Assembly (NCBI GenBank): GCA_965213885.1
Contig: OZ243919.1
Location: forward strand, 2,480,001-2,544,000
From: VYFG01 sp965213885
GTDB taxonomy: Bacteria > Pseudomonadota > Gammaproteobacteria > Arenicellales > Poriferihabitantaceae
Length of the DNA: 64,000 nucleotides
Direction of reading: 5' to 3'
In this document: positions 29,559 through 38,691 of the stretch, in pieces
Layout: each line of letters starts with the position of its first letter
Numbering within the stretch: the stretch's first letter is position 1
Made by a program: the position numbers and the translations under genes
The notes under the pieces: model-generated
Seen by the model: only the letters and a program-made list of their open reading frames with translations
Told to the model about the DNA's origin: nothing
Database searches by the model: none

Positions 29559-30860
29559 TCAGGTGGATTTCGGATTCATGAATTCGCGGAATCCGATATT
29601 CACCTCCTTGACATCTGCCGATTCCAACATGGTGCTGACGACCTGTTCTTCAAGCACCATGGCCTCGATCTGCTGCAGTTTCTCGGGATCGGAATAGTAG
29701 AAGTTCACGAAGGAATCGGCATCGTCGTAACCCTGGGCCACCTCCTCGATCCGGCTGCGCACCGCGTCACTGCCCGCCTTGATATCATGCCTGGTGATGA
29801 CCTCCCTGGCAATCAGGCCAAGCGCCACCCGCCTGCGGGCCTGTTCGGCATACCTGTCCCGTTCGATGCCGTCTGCGGGTATGCCCTGGGATTCCAGCTG
29901 CCGGGTGATCACCTCCACTGCCCGGCCCACTTCCTCCTCGATCAGGGCCCTCGGGACCTCGATGTCGTTGGCCTCATAGAGCGCATCCATGACCCGGTCA
30001 CGAATCGTGGTGCGCAGGCGGTCCGCCAGTTCGCGCTCGAGACTGGCCCGCACCTCCTGTCGCATCTTTTCCACGCCGCCCTCGCGGATGCCCAGGTCCT
30101 CGGCGAACGCATCGTTTAGTTCGGGCAGTTCGGACTGCTCCACCCTCTTCACGATGACTTCGAATTTCACGTCCCTGCCCGCCACGTCCCCGTTGTGATA
30201 ATCCTCCGGGAAGGTGAATTCCACGGTACGGGTTTCCCCGGCACCGGCGCCGGCAATGCCCTCGTCGAAATACGCCAGCATCTGTCCCTCGCCCAGGACG
30301 AAGGGAAAGTCCGTGGCCGTGCCGCCGTCGAATGACTCGCCATCGATGCTGCCATCGAAATCGATGATCACCCGGTCCCCCGTTTCCGCGGCGCCTTCCT
30401 TCTCGCTGAAGGTGGCGTTGCGCTTGCGCAGGTCATCAATGGTTCGCTCCACATCCTCCTCGGTCACCTCGCACACCGGCTTCTCGATGGTCTTTCCGCT
30501 GAGGCTGACCGCGGGGATCTCTGGGAAGATGTCCACGGTGGCGGTGTATTCCAGGTCCTTGCCCGACTCGTAGGGCTCCGGATCGATGGACACCAGTCCG
30601 GCGGCGTCGATCTGCTCCTTCGACAGCGCCTCCTGGTAGCTGGCATAGATCTTGTCGGAGATCACCTCGTTGGTGATCCTGCCCGAGTACTGTTTCTGGA
30701 TCACGCTCATCGGGGCCTTCCCGGGGCGAAACCCCGGGATCCTGGCCTGTCGCGATACATCCCGAAGGCGCTTGTCGACCTCGGCGCCCACTTCCTCGGA
30801 GGGAACGGACACTTTCAGTTTGCGTTCGATCACACCGGTCTGTTCAACCGTCACTTGCAT
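29559..30860 (-). CDS. tig: Trigger factor
   Basis: A 433-residue ribosome-associated chaperone with prolyl isomerase activity. The ribosome-binding domain has the signature GFRPGKAP (about residues 43-50). The FKBP domain is around 150-240 (GDRVIIDFDG, then the strand VEFTFPEDYHNGD) and a helical C-terminal cradle follows. It acts on nascent chains at the ribosome exit. It opens the tig-clpP-clpX-lon series, directly downstream of a tRNA cluster. Confidence 0.95.
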   Translation of the reverse strand: MQVTVEQTGVIERKLKVSVPSEEVGAEVDKRLRDVSRQARIPGFRPGKAPMSVIQKQYSGRITNEVISDKIYASYQEALSKEQIDAAGLVSIDPEPYESGKDLEYTATVDIFPEIPAVSLSGKTIEKPVCEVTEEDVERTIDDLRKRNATFSEKEGAAETGDRVIIDFDGSIDGESFDGGTATDFPFVLGEGQMLAYFDEGIAGAGAGETRTVEFTFPEDYHNGDVAGRDVKFEVIVKRVEQSELPELNDAFAEDLGIREGGVEKMRQEVRASLERELADRLRTTIRDRVMDALYEANDIEVPRALIEEEVGRAVEVITRQLESQGIPADGIERDRYAEQARRRVALGLIAREVITRHDIKAGSDAVRSRIEEVAQGYDDADSFVNFYYSDPEKLQQIEAMVLEEQVVSTMLESADVKEVNIGFREFMNPKST

Positions 30861-30984
30861 GGATATCGTTTCCTCGAGAAAATTGGATTGCCCGGAACAC
30901 CGGGAGCGGAATGATCCGGAGGAATCGCCGCGGAGCGGGGAATACCGGTCATCCTCCGCCCGGACCGGATGCCGGCCGGCAGGC

Positions 30985-31070
<86 letters not shown>

Positions 31071-31122
31071 ACGGACATTCCGTCATCCCGTCCATTGCTT
31101 CCGGCCAGGGCGGGCATTGTGA

Positions 31123-31199
31123 TGGGGTGAGCGATGGGGCTCGAACCCACGACCACCGGGATCACAACCCGGGGCTCTACCAACTGAGCTACGCTCACC
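31123..31199 (-). tRNA. tRNA-His(GTG)
   Basis: 77-nt cloverleaf on the minus strand with the extra 5' G of tRNA-His (GGTGAGCG), anticodon loop TTGTGAT (GTG), T-loop GGTTCGAGCC and an end of CCCCA. Confidence 0.95.
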
Positions 31200-31262
31200 A
31201 TACACAATTGACACAATTGACACGATTGTACTTGTTCAACAGCCCCCGGAACCCCGGAAAAC

Positions 31263-31671
31263 TGGTACGCCCGACAGGATTCGAACCTGTAACCTACGGC
31301 TTAGCTTACCAACTACGGCTTTCGCCGCCCACTGTGTCCGGGCCCGGTGGACACATCGCCCCCCGAGGGCCCCGACGCAGCGGTTTGTGGTCTGGACTAT
31401 ATCTTCACCATCGCAGGTGGGGCACGTATAGTCTCTACGGATCCCGGATCGTGAACCACGCCCCGGTTTCCTCGGTGTTGCCAACACCCCGGAAACCGCA
31501 AAGCCCGGGATGCGAAGGGTCCACCGATACAGTGCCCTGCACTCCGGCAGTTCAGTTCCCGCCGGAGGCTCCTGTTTGCGGTTCCGGGACATCTCGGAGC
31601 AATCTCGTTCCGGATCCCCCGGGAGGCCGCCGCACAAAGGCCGTTGCTCTATCCAATTGAGCTACGGGCGC
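31263..31671 (-). tRNA. tRNA-Arg(TCT), split by a group I intron
   Basis: Minus strand. Exon 1 (31637-31671, 35 nt) runs GCGCCCGTAGCTCAATTGGA to ACGGCCTT. Exon 2 (31263-31304, 42 nt) runs CTAAGCCGTAGG to the encoded CCA. Joined, they make a 77-nt tRNA-Arg with anticodon TCT, matching the E. coli isoacceptor almost base for base. The break lies between the first and second anticodon bases. The acceptor stem closes with a G1-T72 wobble. Confidence 0.93.
31305..31636 (-). other. Group I self-splicing intron in tRNA-Arg
   Basis: 332 nt between the tRNA-Arg halves. The 5' exon ends in T and the intron ends in G, as group I splicing needs. The catalytic core shows the R element AGAGACTATA (31427-31436) and the S element AAGATATAGTCC (31393-31404), whose GACTATA/TATAGTC halves form P7. 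It is too short for a homing endonuclease gene and has none. Small tRNA introns of this type are known from cyanobacterial tRNA-Leu and proteobacterial tRNA-Ile and tRNA-Arg. Confidence 0.9.
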
Positions 31672-31692
31672 AATGGATAAAACGTAAAAAAC

Positions 31693-31769
31693 TGGTCGGG
31701 GTAGAGAGATTCGAACTCCCGACATCCTGCTCCCAAAGCAGGCGCGCTACCAGGCTGCGCTATACCCCG
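31693..31769 (-). tRNA. tRNA-Pro(TGG)
   Basis: 77-nt cloverleaf on the minus strand: acceptor CGGGGTA, anticodon loop TTTGGGA (TGG), T-loop AGTTCGAATC, encoded CCA. First gene of the Pro-Arg-His-Leu tRNA cluster. Confidence 0.95.
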
Positions 31770-31933
31770 TATCGCCACGATTCCCCGACGTACATGCCGG
31801 GATTCACGGTAAAGCTACGCTCCCCGGGGTCTCAGGTCAAGGGCGGCGAACTATACGGATATTGCCCCCCGTCGTCAATGCCGGGGCCGGTCCGCCGGGA
31901 CCCCGGAAATGCCCGCGATGACCGCCCCAAGTG

Positions 31934-31962
31934 CTTGAAATGGAAAAGGCGGACCCCCATTT
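31934..31962 (+). promoter_or_regulatory. htpG: Sigma-32 heat-shock promoter of htpG
   Basis: CTTGAAA (31934-31940), 14-bp spacer, CCCCATTT (31955-31962) is a near-perfect match to the sigma-32 consensus. Transcription would start about 30 bases before the htpG start codon. Confidence 0.85.
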
Positions 31963-31997
31963 CCGCCAGATCGACAATGCCAATCCAGAACCAGCCC

Positions 31998-33896
31998 ATG
32001 AGCAGCCAGACCACGATGGAAAAACACGCCTTCCAGGCGGAAGTGCAGCAACTCCTGCACCTGATGATCCACTCCCTGTACAGCAACCGGGAAATCTTTC
32101 TCAGGGAGCTGGTATCCAACGCCTCCGACGCCTGTGACAGGCTCAGATTTCTCTCCCTGACCGACAAGTCCCTGCTCGAGGACGAGGAGGCGCTCGGCAT
32201 TGAGGTGGACGTGGATCCCAAGGCCAGAACCATCACGGTCAGGGACAATGGCATTGGCATGGACCACGACGAGGTGATCGAGAACATCGGCACCATCGCA
32301 CGCTCCGGCACCCGCCGGTTCCTGGAGCAGATCCAGCAGGGCGAGCAGAGCGAAACCACGCTGATCGGTCAGTTCGGCGTCGGGTTCTATTCCAGTTTCC
32401 TGGTCGCGGATGAGGTTGTCCTGCTGACCCGCAAGGCGGGACGGCCGGCCTCGGAGGGCGTGAAATGGTCCTCCGACGGCAGCGGGGAGTACTCGGTGGA
32501 ACCCGTCGATCGGCCCGAAAGGGGTACGGAAGTCATCCTCAAGTTGCAGAAGGCACATAAGGAGTTTCTGGAACGGTTCCGGGCCCGCGGCGTGATCTCG
32601 AAATATTCCGATCACATTTCCCTGCCCATCCGGATGCTCAGGGAACCCGAACGGGACGACAAGGGCAAGATCATCAAGGGACAGACCCCGGAGTACGAGA
32701 CCGTCAACAGGGGCTCCGCGCTGTGGGCCCGGCCCAAGCGCGAAGTCAGCGAGGAGGAGCACCGGACCTTCTACACTTCGCTGACCTATGATCCCGAGCC
32801 GCCGGCCATCACCCTGCACAACCGGGTGGAGGGGAAGCTGGAATACATCTCCCTGTTCTACATCCCGTCAAAGGCGCCCTACGATCTCTGGGATCGGGAG
32901 CAGCGTCACGGCATCAAGCTGTACGTGCGCCGGATATTCATCTCCGACGATGCCAGGCAACTCATGCCGAACTATTTGCGGTTCGTCCGCGGGCTGGTGG
33001 ATTCGGCCGATCTGCCGCTCAACGTGTCCCGGGAATTCCTGCAGCAGAACCGGGAGATCGACAGGATTCGCTCCGCCTCGGTCAAGAAGATCCTGGGTGA
33101 ACTGAAAAAGATCGCCACCAAGGATTCCGGGAAATACCTGGACCTCTGGAAGGAATACGGCAAGGTGCTGAAGGAGGGGCTGATCGAGGACCCCGAGAAC
33201 AAGGACAACCTCGAAAAGCTGGTTCGTTTCGCATCCACCCGGAGTGCGGACGAAACCCAGGATGTCTCCCTGGAAGACTACGTCGGCCGCATGCAGGAGA
33301 AGCAGAAGGCCATCTACTACGTCACCGCGGAAAACCATGCCGCGGCCAGGTCATCCCCTCATCTCGAAATCTTCCGCAAGCATGACATCGAGGTGCTGCT
33401 GCTGTCCGACCCGGTGGACGAGTGGGTGGTGAACCATCTCACCGCCTTCGAGGACCGGCCGCTCCAGTCCATCGCCCGGGGGGAACTGGACCTGGACGAA
33501 CTGGGGGACGGAAAGGACAAGGACGAAAGCGAACAGGCGAACGAGACCCTGTCGCCGCTGGTGGAAAAGTTCAAGGCCGTGCTGGAGGACCGCGTCAAGG
33601 ACGTCCGCCTGACCGACCGGCTGGTGGATTCCCCGGCGTGTCTCGTGGCCGACCAGTACGACCTCGGAGGCAACATGGAGAGGATTCTCAAGGCCATGGG
33701 CCAGGATGCCCCCACCGCCAAGCCGATCCTCGAGCTGAATCCGAAACACGAAATCCTGGACAGGATCGATCTCGAGTCCGATACCCTGGAAGACTGGGTC
33801 TGGGTGTTGCTGGACCAGGCGGTACTGGCCGAGGGGGCCTCGCTGAACGACCCGGCGGCCTACGTGGCGAGGGTCAACCGGCTGCTGGCTGGCTGA
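31998..33896 (+). CDS. htpG: Chaperone HtpG (Hsp90)
   Basis: A 632-residue bacterial Hsp90. The GHKL ATPase domain has LRELVSNASDACDRLRF, DNGIGM and GQFGVGFYSSF. The middle domain has NVSREFLQQNREI with the catalytic Arg region, and a C-terminal dimerisation domain follows. The open frame continues upstream through the tRNA-Pro gene, so I start at ATG 31998 (MSSQTTMEKHAFQAEV), next to family N-termini; ATG 31977 and 32016 are alternatives. The sigma-32 promoter just upstream supports the assignment and heat-shock control. Confidence 0.95.
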   Translation: MSSQTTMEKHAFQAEVQQLLHLMIHSLYSNREIFLRELVSNASDACDRLRFLSLTDKSLLEDEEALGIEVDVDPKARTITVRDNGIGMDHDEVIENIGTIARSGTRRFLEQIQQGEQSETTLIGQFGVGFYSSFLVADEVVLLTRKAGRPASEGVKWSSDGSGEYSVEPVDRPERGTEVILKLQKAHKEFLERFRARGVISKYSDHISLPIRMLREPERDDKGKIIKGQTPEYETVNRGSALWARPKREVSEEEHRTFYTSLTYDPEPPAITLHNRVEGKLEYISLFYIPSKAPYDLWDREQRHGIKLYVRRIFISDDARQLMPNYLRFVRGLVDSADLPLNVSREFLQQNREIDRIRSASVKKILGELKKIATKDSGKYLDLWKEYGKVLKEGLIEDPENKDNLEKLVRFASTRSADETQDVSLEDYVGRMQEKQKAIYYVTAENHAAARSSPHLEIFRKHDIEVLLLSDPVDEWVVNHLTAFEDRPLQSIARGELDLDELGDGKDKDESEQANETLSPLVEKFKAVLEDRVKDVRLTDRLVDSPACLVADQYDLGGNMERILKAMGQDAPTAKPILELNPKHEILDRIDLESDTLEDWVWVLLDQAVLAEGASLNDPAAYVARVNRLLAG

Positions 33897-33930
33897 GCGC
33901 GCATCCTCCGGTACCGCTCGAGCGGGCCGG

Positions 33931-34395
33931 TCAGATCAGCCACGGCAACGCATTTTCCAGCCGCAGCAGGCCGATCTTGGTTTCGATGCCCGCTCCGCCG
34001 GAATATCCGCCGATCCCCCTTGCCGCCAGAACCCGGTGGCAGGGAACGATCACCGGGAAGGGATTGCCGCCGCAGGCGCCGCCCGCCGCCCGCGGAGTGG
34101 TTCCCAGCTGCCGTGCCATGTCCGCATAGGTGATCGTGCTGCCATAGGGTATCCGGGCCATCTCGCGACAGGCTGCAGCCTGGAAATCACTGCAGTCATA
34201 GGCCAGGGGCAGATCAAAGGTCCTGAGGACGCCCCCGAAATAGGCCTTCAGCTGTTCCGAGGCCTCGGCGAGCAGCGGGGAGCGGTCCCGGGCCGACGCA
34301 TCGCTCCATCCGAGCCGGGCGAGGCACTCCCCCTCCTGCACCAGCACCATCCGCCCGAACGGCGTCTCGACGGCTTTTCTGAGTACGGCAGTCAT
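33931..34395 (-). CDS. ogt: Methylated-DNA--protein-cysteine methyltransferase
   Basis: A 154-residue suicide enzyme that moves an alkyl group from O6-alkylguanine in DNA to its own Cys. The active-site PCHRV is intact at about residue 123, preceded by the DNA-binding helix (PYGSTITYADMARQLG) and the Arg-finger region (TTPRAAGGACGGNPFPV). The length fits Ogt-type proteins without an AdaA domain. Confidence 0.93.
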   Translation of the reverse strand: MTAVLRKAVETPFGRMVLVQEGECLARLGWSDASARDRSPLLAEASEQLKAYFGGVLRTFDLPLAYDCSDFQAAACREMARIPYGSTITYADMARQLGTTPRAAGGACGGNPFPVIVPCHRVLAARGIGGYSGGAGIETKIGLLRLENALPWLI

Positions 34396-34521
34396 TTCCG
34401 GTCGGAAAATTCACCCTGATCATCCGCCAGTATACCGGACCGCGGCAGACCCCGTCCCGAAGAGCGGGATGGATGCGGTTCGCCGGCAATTTCCCCGGAC
34501 CGCAGGCCGGGCGGGAGCCGG

Positions 34522-36603
34522 CTATCTGCCTTGGCGCTCCCGGGTTTCGGCGATCACCATTTCCGCGATGTTCCTGGGACAGGACGCATAATGATCGAAT
34601 TCCATGGAGAACTGTCCGCGACCGGAGGTCATGGTCCGCAGGTCGCCGATGTAGCCGAACATCTCTCCCAGCGGCACCTCGGACTTGATGCGGGCGCCGG
34701 TGGGGCCGGTGTCCTGGGCCTTGATCATGCCGCGGCGGCGGTTGAGGTCGCCGATCACGTCGCCCACGTGGGCTTCCGGGGTGAACACGTCCACCCGCAT
34801 CACCGGCTCGAGGAGCTGAGGGCCGGCCTTGGGCATTGACTGGCGATAGGCCGCCTTGGCCGCAATCTCGAACGCCACCGCGGAGGAGTCCACCGCGTGG
34901 AAGGCGCCATCCACCAGGGTCACCTTGACGTCCAGGCAGGGATAACCGGCGAGTACGCCCTCCTCCATCATGTCCCTGAAGCCCTTGTCGATGGCCGGCC
35001 AGAATTCCCTCGGCACGTTGCCGCCGGTCACCACGGACTCGAACTGGTAGCCGCTCCTGGCATCTCCCGGCTCGATGATGTAGTCGATCTTGCCGAACTG
35101 GCCGGAACCACCGGTCTGCTTCTTGTGCGTGTAGCTGTCCTCGACCCTCCGGGTGATGGTTTCCCGGTAGGCGACCTGGGGCTTGCCAACCATCACCTCC
35201 ACGCTGTGGGTCCGGCGCAGGATATCCACCTTGATATCGAGGTGCAGTTCGCCCATGCCCTTGAGAATGGTCTCGCCGCTGTCCTGATCGGTTTCCACAT
35301 GAAACGAGGGGTCTTCGGCCACCATCTTGCCGAGGGCGATGCCGAGCTTCTCGGACCCGCTCTTGTCCTTGGGTGACACCGCCATGGAAATCACCGGGTC
35401 CGGAAAGACCATCGGTTCCAGGGTTGCGGGGTTCTTTGCGTCCGCCAGGGTATGCCCGGTTTGCACGTTCTTCATGCCGAGCACAGCGATGATGTCCCCC
35501 GCCTGGGCGGAAGTGAGCTCGTTGCGGGAATCGGCATGCATCTCGACGATACGGCCGATGCGCTCGGTTTTCCCGGTGAAGGTGTTGAGCACGTTGTCGC
35601 CCTTGGCGAGCTTTCCGGAATACACCCGGATGAAGGTCAGGGCGCCGTAGCGGTCGTCCATGATCTTGAATGCCAGGGCGCGCAGCGGTCTTGACGGGTC
35701 CACGACGGCAAAATCGCCGGTTTCATTCCCCTCCAGGTCCACTTCGGGCTGGGGCTTGACTTCCGTCGGATTGGGCAGAAAGTCCACCACGGCATTCAGC
35801 ACCAGCTGCACCCCCTTGTTCTTGAACGCGGACCCGCAGTAGGTGGGGAAGAAGTCCCGGCTGATCGTGCCCTTGCGTACGCAGGCCCTGATCGTATCGA
35901 TGTCCGGCTCCTCGCCCTCCAGGTACATTTCCATCGCCTCGTCATCCTGCTCCAGGGCAGTTTCGATCAGTTTCTCGCGGTATTCCTCCACCTGGTCGGC
36001 CATATCCGCGGGAACCTCCTCGATATGGTACTTGGTGGGGTCGCCGGACTCATCCCAGATCCAGGCCTTGCGGGTGAGCAGATCCACCACGCCCCTGAAA
36101 TCGTCCTCGATGCCGATGGGCAGAACCATGACCAGTGGATGAGCCCCGAGGATGTCCTCGATCTGGTCGACCACCCGGTAGAAATCCGCACCCATGCGGT
36201 CGAGCTTGTTAACGAATATGATCCGCGCCACTTCGGAATCGTTGGCATACCGCCAGTTGGTCTCGGACTGTGGCTCCACCCCCCCGGAGCCGCAGAACAC
36301 CCCGATTCCGCCGTCCAGGACCTTCAGGGAACGGTACACCTCGATCGTGAAGTCCACGTGGCCCGGTGTATCGATGATGTTGAACCGGTAATCGTTCCAG
36401 AAGCAGCTGGTCGCAGCGGACTGGATGGTGATCCCGCGCTCCCGCTCCTGGTCCATGAAGTCGGTGGTGGCCTCGCCGTCATGCACTTCGCCGATCTTGT
36501 GGATCTTGCCGGTGAGGCTGAGAATGCGCTCCGTGGTGGTGGTCTTGCCCGCATCCACGTGGGCGAATATGCCGATGTTGCGATACTTCGAAAGGTCTGT
36601 CAT
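34522..36603 (-). CDS. fusA2: Elongation factor G, second paralogue type (EF-G2)
   Basis: A 693-residue translational GTPase. Motifs are G1 AHVDAGKTTTTERIL (about 15-29), G3 DTPGHVDF and G4 NKLDRMGAD, followed by domains II-V with GMGELHLDI. It matches the separate EF-G paralogue found in pseudomonads and vibrios (opening MTDLSKYRNIGIFAHVDAGK) more than the rpsL-rpsG-fusA copy, and no ribosomal protein genes are nearby. I start at ATG 36603; the frame runs 25 codons further without family similarity. Its cellular role may be back-up or stress translocation. Confidence 0.88.
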   Translation of the reverse strand: MTDLSKYRNIGIFAHVDAGKTTTTERILSLTGKIHKIGEVHDGEATTDFMDQERERGITIQSAATSCFWNDYRFNIIDTPGHVDFTIEVYRSLKVLDGGIGVFCGSGGVEPQSETNWRYANDSEVARIIFVNKLDRMGADFYRVVDQIEDILGAHPLVMVLPIGIEDDFRGVVDLLTRKAWIWDESGDPTKYHIEEVPADMADQVEEYREKLIETALEQDDEAMEMYLEGEEPDIDTIRACVRKGTISRDFFPTYCGSAFKNKGVQLVLNAVVDFLPNPTEVKPQPEVDLEGNETGDFAVVDPSRPLRALAFKIMDDRYGALTFIRVYSGKLAKGDNVLNTFTGKTERIGRIVEMHADSRNELTSAQAGDIIAVLGMKNVQTGHTLADAKNPATLEPMVFPDPVISMAVSPKDKSGSEKLGIALGKMVAEDPSFHVETDQDSGETILKGMGELHLDIKVDILRRTHSVEVMVGKPQVAYRETITRRVEDSYTHKKQTGGSGQFGKIDYIIEPGDARSGYQFESVVTGGNVPREFWPAIDKGFRDMMEEGVLAGYPCLDVKVTLVDGAFHAVDSSAVAFEIAAKAAYRQSMPKAGPQLLEPVMRVDVFTPEAHVGDVIGDLNRRRGMIKAQDTGPTGARIKSEVPLGEMFGYIGDLRTMTSGRGQFSMEFDHYASCPRNIAEMVIAETRERQGR

Positions 36604-36786
36604 GACGGTAACTGGTAGGTACTGGCAATCCCGGGCAGAATCGGCGGATTCCCGCGCCTGCCGTCCCCGGAGGGGCACCCGGAAAAAAAAGAGGCGCGAT
36701 GATACATCAATCGGGCCGTCATTTCATGGGGGAAACCGCCCCGCAGATCGTGCGCGGGCGGCGAACTGCGGACCGGACCCCGGGGC

Positions 36787-37089
36787 TCAGTACTTGCGGG
36801 CGCCCGCCTCGGAAGCTACGCGCGGCACCAGTGCCATGACCAGCCGGGCCATCTCGAGGGTGCCGACCGGCACCTGATCGCGGATCACGACATCGGCGTG
36901 GGGCGTGTCATCGCAGTCAACCTCTCCATGGGCCTCGGGCGGTACGCTCCCGCCCTCCAGCGGCGTCGTGATGGACCGGACCCGCAGAGGATGTCTACCG
37001 GCCGGGACAAGTACTGGTCGGAATTGAAACAATCGGTGCACGGGTGACGATAACCGGTTACGAGCGGTCCCCGTCGCCTGGCTGTACAA
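36787..37089 (-). CDS. Unidentified small protein, uncertain
   Basis: A 100-residue frame between fusA2 and djlA. The first 30 residues are Arg-rich and unremarkable. The last 60 look protein-like (TPLEGGSVPPEAHGEVDCDD, then ADVVIRDQVPVGTLEMARLV) with alternating hydrophobics, but I do not recognise a family. It ends in AGARKY. No clear ribosome site precedes the ATG. It could be a genuine small gene, the C-terminus of a decayed larger one, or a chance frame. Confidence 0.35.
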   Translation of the reverse strand: MYSQATGTARNRLSSPVHRLFQFRPVLVPAGRHPLRVRSITTPLEGGSVPPEAHGEVDCDDTPHADVVIRDQVPVGTLEMARLVMALVPRVASEAGARKY

Positions 37090-37119
37090 TCCGGACTCTT
37101 ACCAGATGAGGCAATCCAC

Positions 37120-37893
37120 ATGAGCTGGTGGGGCAAACTGATCGGTGGCACCCTTGGTTTCCTGGTGGGCGGACCACTGGGTGCGATGCTCGGCGCCTAT
37201 TTCGGCCACGGTTTCGACAACCGGGCCGGTGGTTCGGCGCGTGCCCTTCCGGGCGACCAGGAAAGGGTGCAGACGATCTTCTTCGCTGCCACCTTCTCGG
37301 TCATGGGCCACCTCGCCAAGTCCGACGGCCGGGTCACCCGGGACGAGATTGAACTGGCCCATACGCTCATGAACGAGATGGGACTCGGAGCGGACCAGCG
37401 GAAGCTGGCAAGGACCCTCTTCAACCAAGGGAAGGAACCGGGATTCGACTTCGACGGCGTGATCGAGCAGTTTCTCCGGGAATGCCACCGCCGCACGACA
37501 TTGATCCGGATGTTCCTGGAGATCCAGGTGCAGGCCGCGTTCGCGGACGGGCGGCTGGATCCGGCGGAAAACCGTCTCCTGGTCAGGCTGGCGGAAATGC
37601 TGGGTTTCGATCAGCGGACACTCGACCAGATCATCAACCTGGTCCGCGGCGGCGCCCACGCCCATGAGCAGCCGGGCCGGATCAGCGTGGAGGATGCCTA
37701 CGAGATCCTCGGTGTCCACCCCGAGACCCCGACCCCGGAAGTCCGCAAGGCCTACCGGCGACTCCTCAGCCAGCATCATCCGGATAAGCTCGTATCCCGG
37801 GGGCTGCCGGAGGAAATGGTCCGGCTTGCGAACGAGAAGACCGGCGAGATCCGCAAAGCCTGGGAAACGGTCCGGGAAGCGCGGGCACGGTAG
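37120..37893 (+). CDS. djlA: DnaJ-like membrane co-chaperone DjlA
   Basis: A 257-residue protein. The N-terminal Gly-rich membrane segment (GGTLGFLVGGPLGAMLGAYF, about 9-28) is followed by a TerB-like helical domain (about 50-165; AKSDGRVTRDEIELA). The C-terminal J domain starts near 190 with its HPD motif in SQHHPDKL. The HPD loop stimulates DnaK; DjlA anchors the chaperone at the inner membrane. TACAAT about 30 bases before the start may be its -10. Confidence 0.92.
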   Translation: MSWWGKLIGGTLGFLVGGPLGAMLGAYFGHGFDNRAGGSARALPGDQERVQTIFFAATFSVMGHLAKSDGRVTRDEIELAHTLMNEMGLGADQRKLARTLFNQGKEPGFDFDGVIEQFLRECHRRTTLIRMFLEIQVQAAFADGRLDPAENRLLVRLAEMLGFDQRTLDQIINLVRGGAHAHEQPGRISVEDAYEILGVHPETPTPEVRKAYRRLLSQHHPDKLVSRGLPEEMVRLANEKTGEIRKAWETVREARAR

Positions 37894-37907
37894 CCGGCAA
37901 TAGGACC

Positions 37908-38624
37908 ATGCGGAAGGCATACACAAAACCCGTCATCGTCTTCGTCGATCATCATGAAAACGCCATGGACGACCGGGCGTGGATTTGCCTTGGCGCCATG
38001 GGATTCGACCGCCGGCTGGTATGCCCGTTTCGCGGGGAGGCACTCGGCGACCCGGGTCCGGAGGTCGCGGGCACGGTGATCTACGGCGGCGCCCAGAGCG
38101 TGAACGAACAGGACCGCTTCCCGTTTCTCGGGGACGAGATCCGGTGGATCGAACGGTGCCTGGACAGGGGCCTGCCGGTGCTTGGCCTATGCCTTGGCGG
38201 ACAACTCCTGGCCCGGGTCCTGGGCGCGCAGGTGGGTTCAAGGGCGTCCGGGGAATGCGAATTCGGGTACTACCCCCTGACACCCACCGCCGCGGGACGC
38301 GGCTGGCTGCCGGACGGCATGCACGTCACCCAGGCCCATTACGAGGAGTTCGACATCCCGGCAGGAGCGGTTCACCTCGCCTCCGGCGAGCGCTTTGCCC
38401 ACCAGGCATTCCGCTATGGCGAAAACGCCTTCGGCCTCCAGTTCCATCCGGAGATCAGCAGGCACATCTTCCGCCGCTGGCAGGCGGCCGAGTGGGCGAT
38501 GTTCGGCGTGCCGGGCGCCCAGGAAAAACACGAGCAGGACCGTCTCATGGAGCAGCATGACGATGCCCAGGGCCGCTGGTTCCACGGACTCCTGGAAAGC
38601 CTGTTCCCCATAACCGCCGCCTGA
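37908..38624 (+). CDS. Class I glutamine amidotransferase-like protein
   Basis: A 238-residue stand-alone GATase1 domain. The nucleophile elbow GLCLGGQLLA (Cys about 94) and the catalytic His-Glu in LQFHPEISRH (about 180-182) complete the triad. Such proteins resemble the GuaA glutaminase domain but act alone, for example on gamma-glutamyl substrates. No partner synthetase is adjacent. The AGGA 5 bases before the ATG supports the start, and the gene follows djlA after 14 bases. Confidence 0.8.
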   Translation: MRKAYTKPVIVFVDHHENAMDDRAWICLGAMGFDRRLVCPFRGEALGDPGPEVAGTVIYGGAQSVNEQDRFPFLGDEIRWIERCLDRGLPVLGLCLGGQLLARVLGAQVGSRASGECEFGYYPLTPTAAGRGWLPDGMHVTQAHYEEFDIPAGAVHLASGERFAHQAFRYGENAFGLQFHPEISRHIFRRWQAAEWAMFGVPGAQEKHEQDRLMEQHDDAQGRWFHGLLESLFPITAA

Positions 38625-38691
38625 TTCCGCGGCTCCCCGAACCGGATCCGGGAATTTGCGCCCGCCGCGCGCAGCACCGGTCCCGGGCCCG

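Noticed and set aside
31644..31997. N-terminal extension of the htpG frame
   Set aside because: Runs through the tRNA-Pro gene and the sigma-32 promoter; residues are not Hsp90-like.
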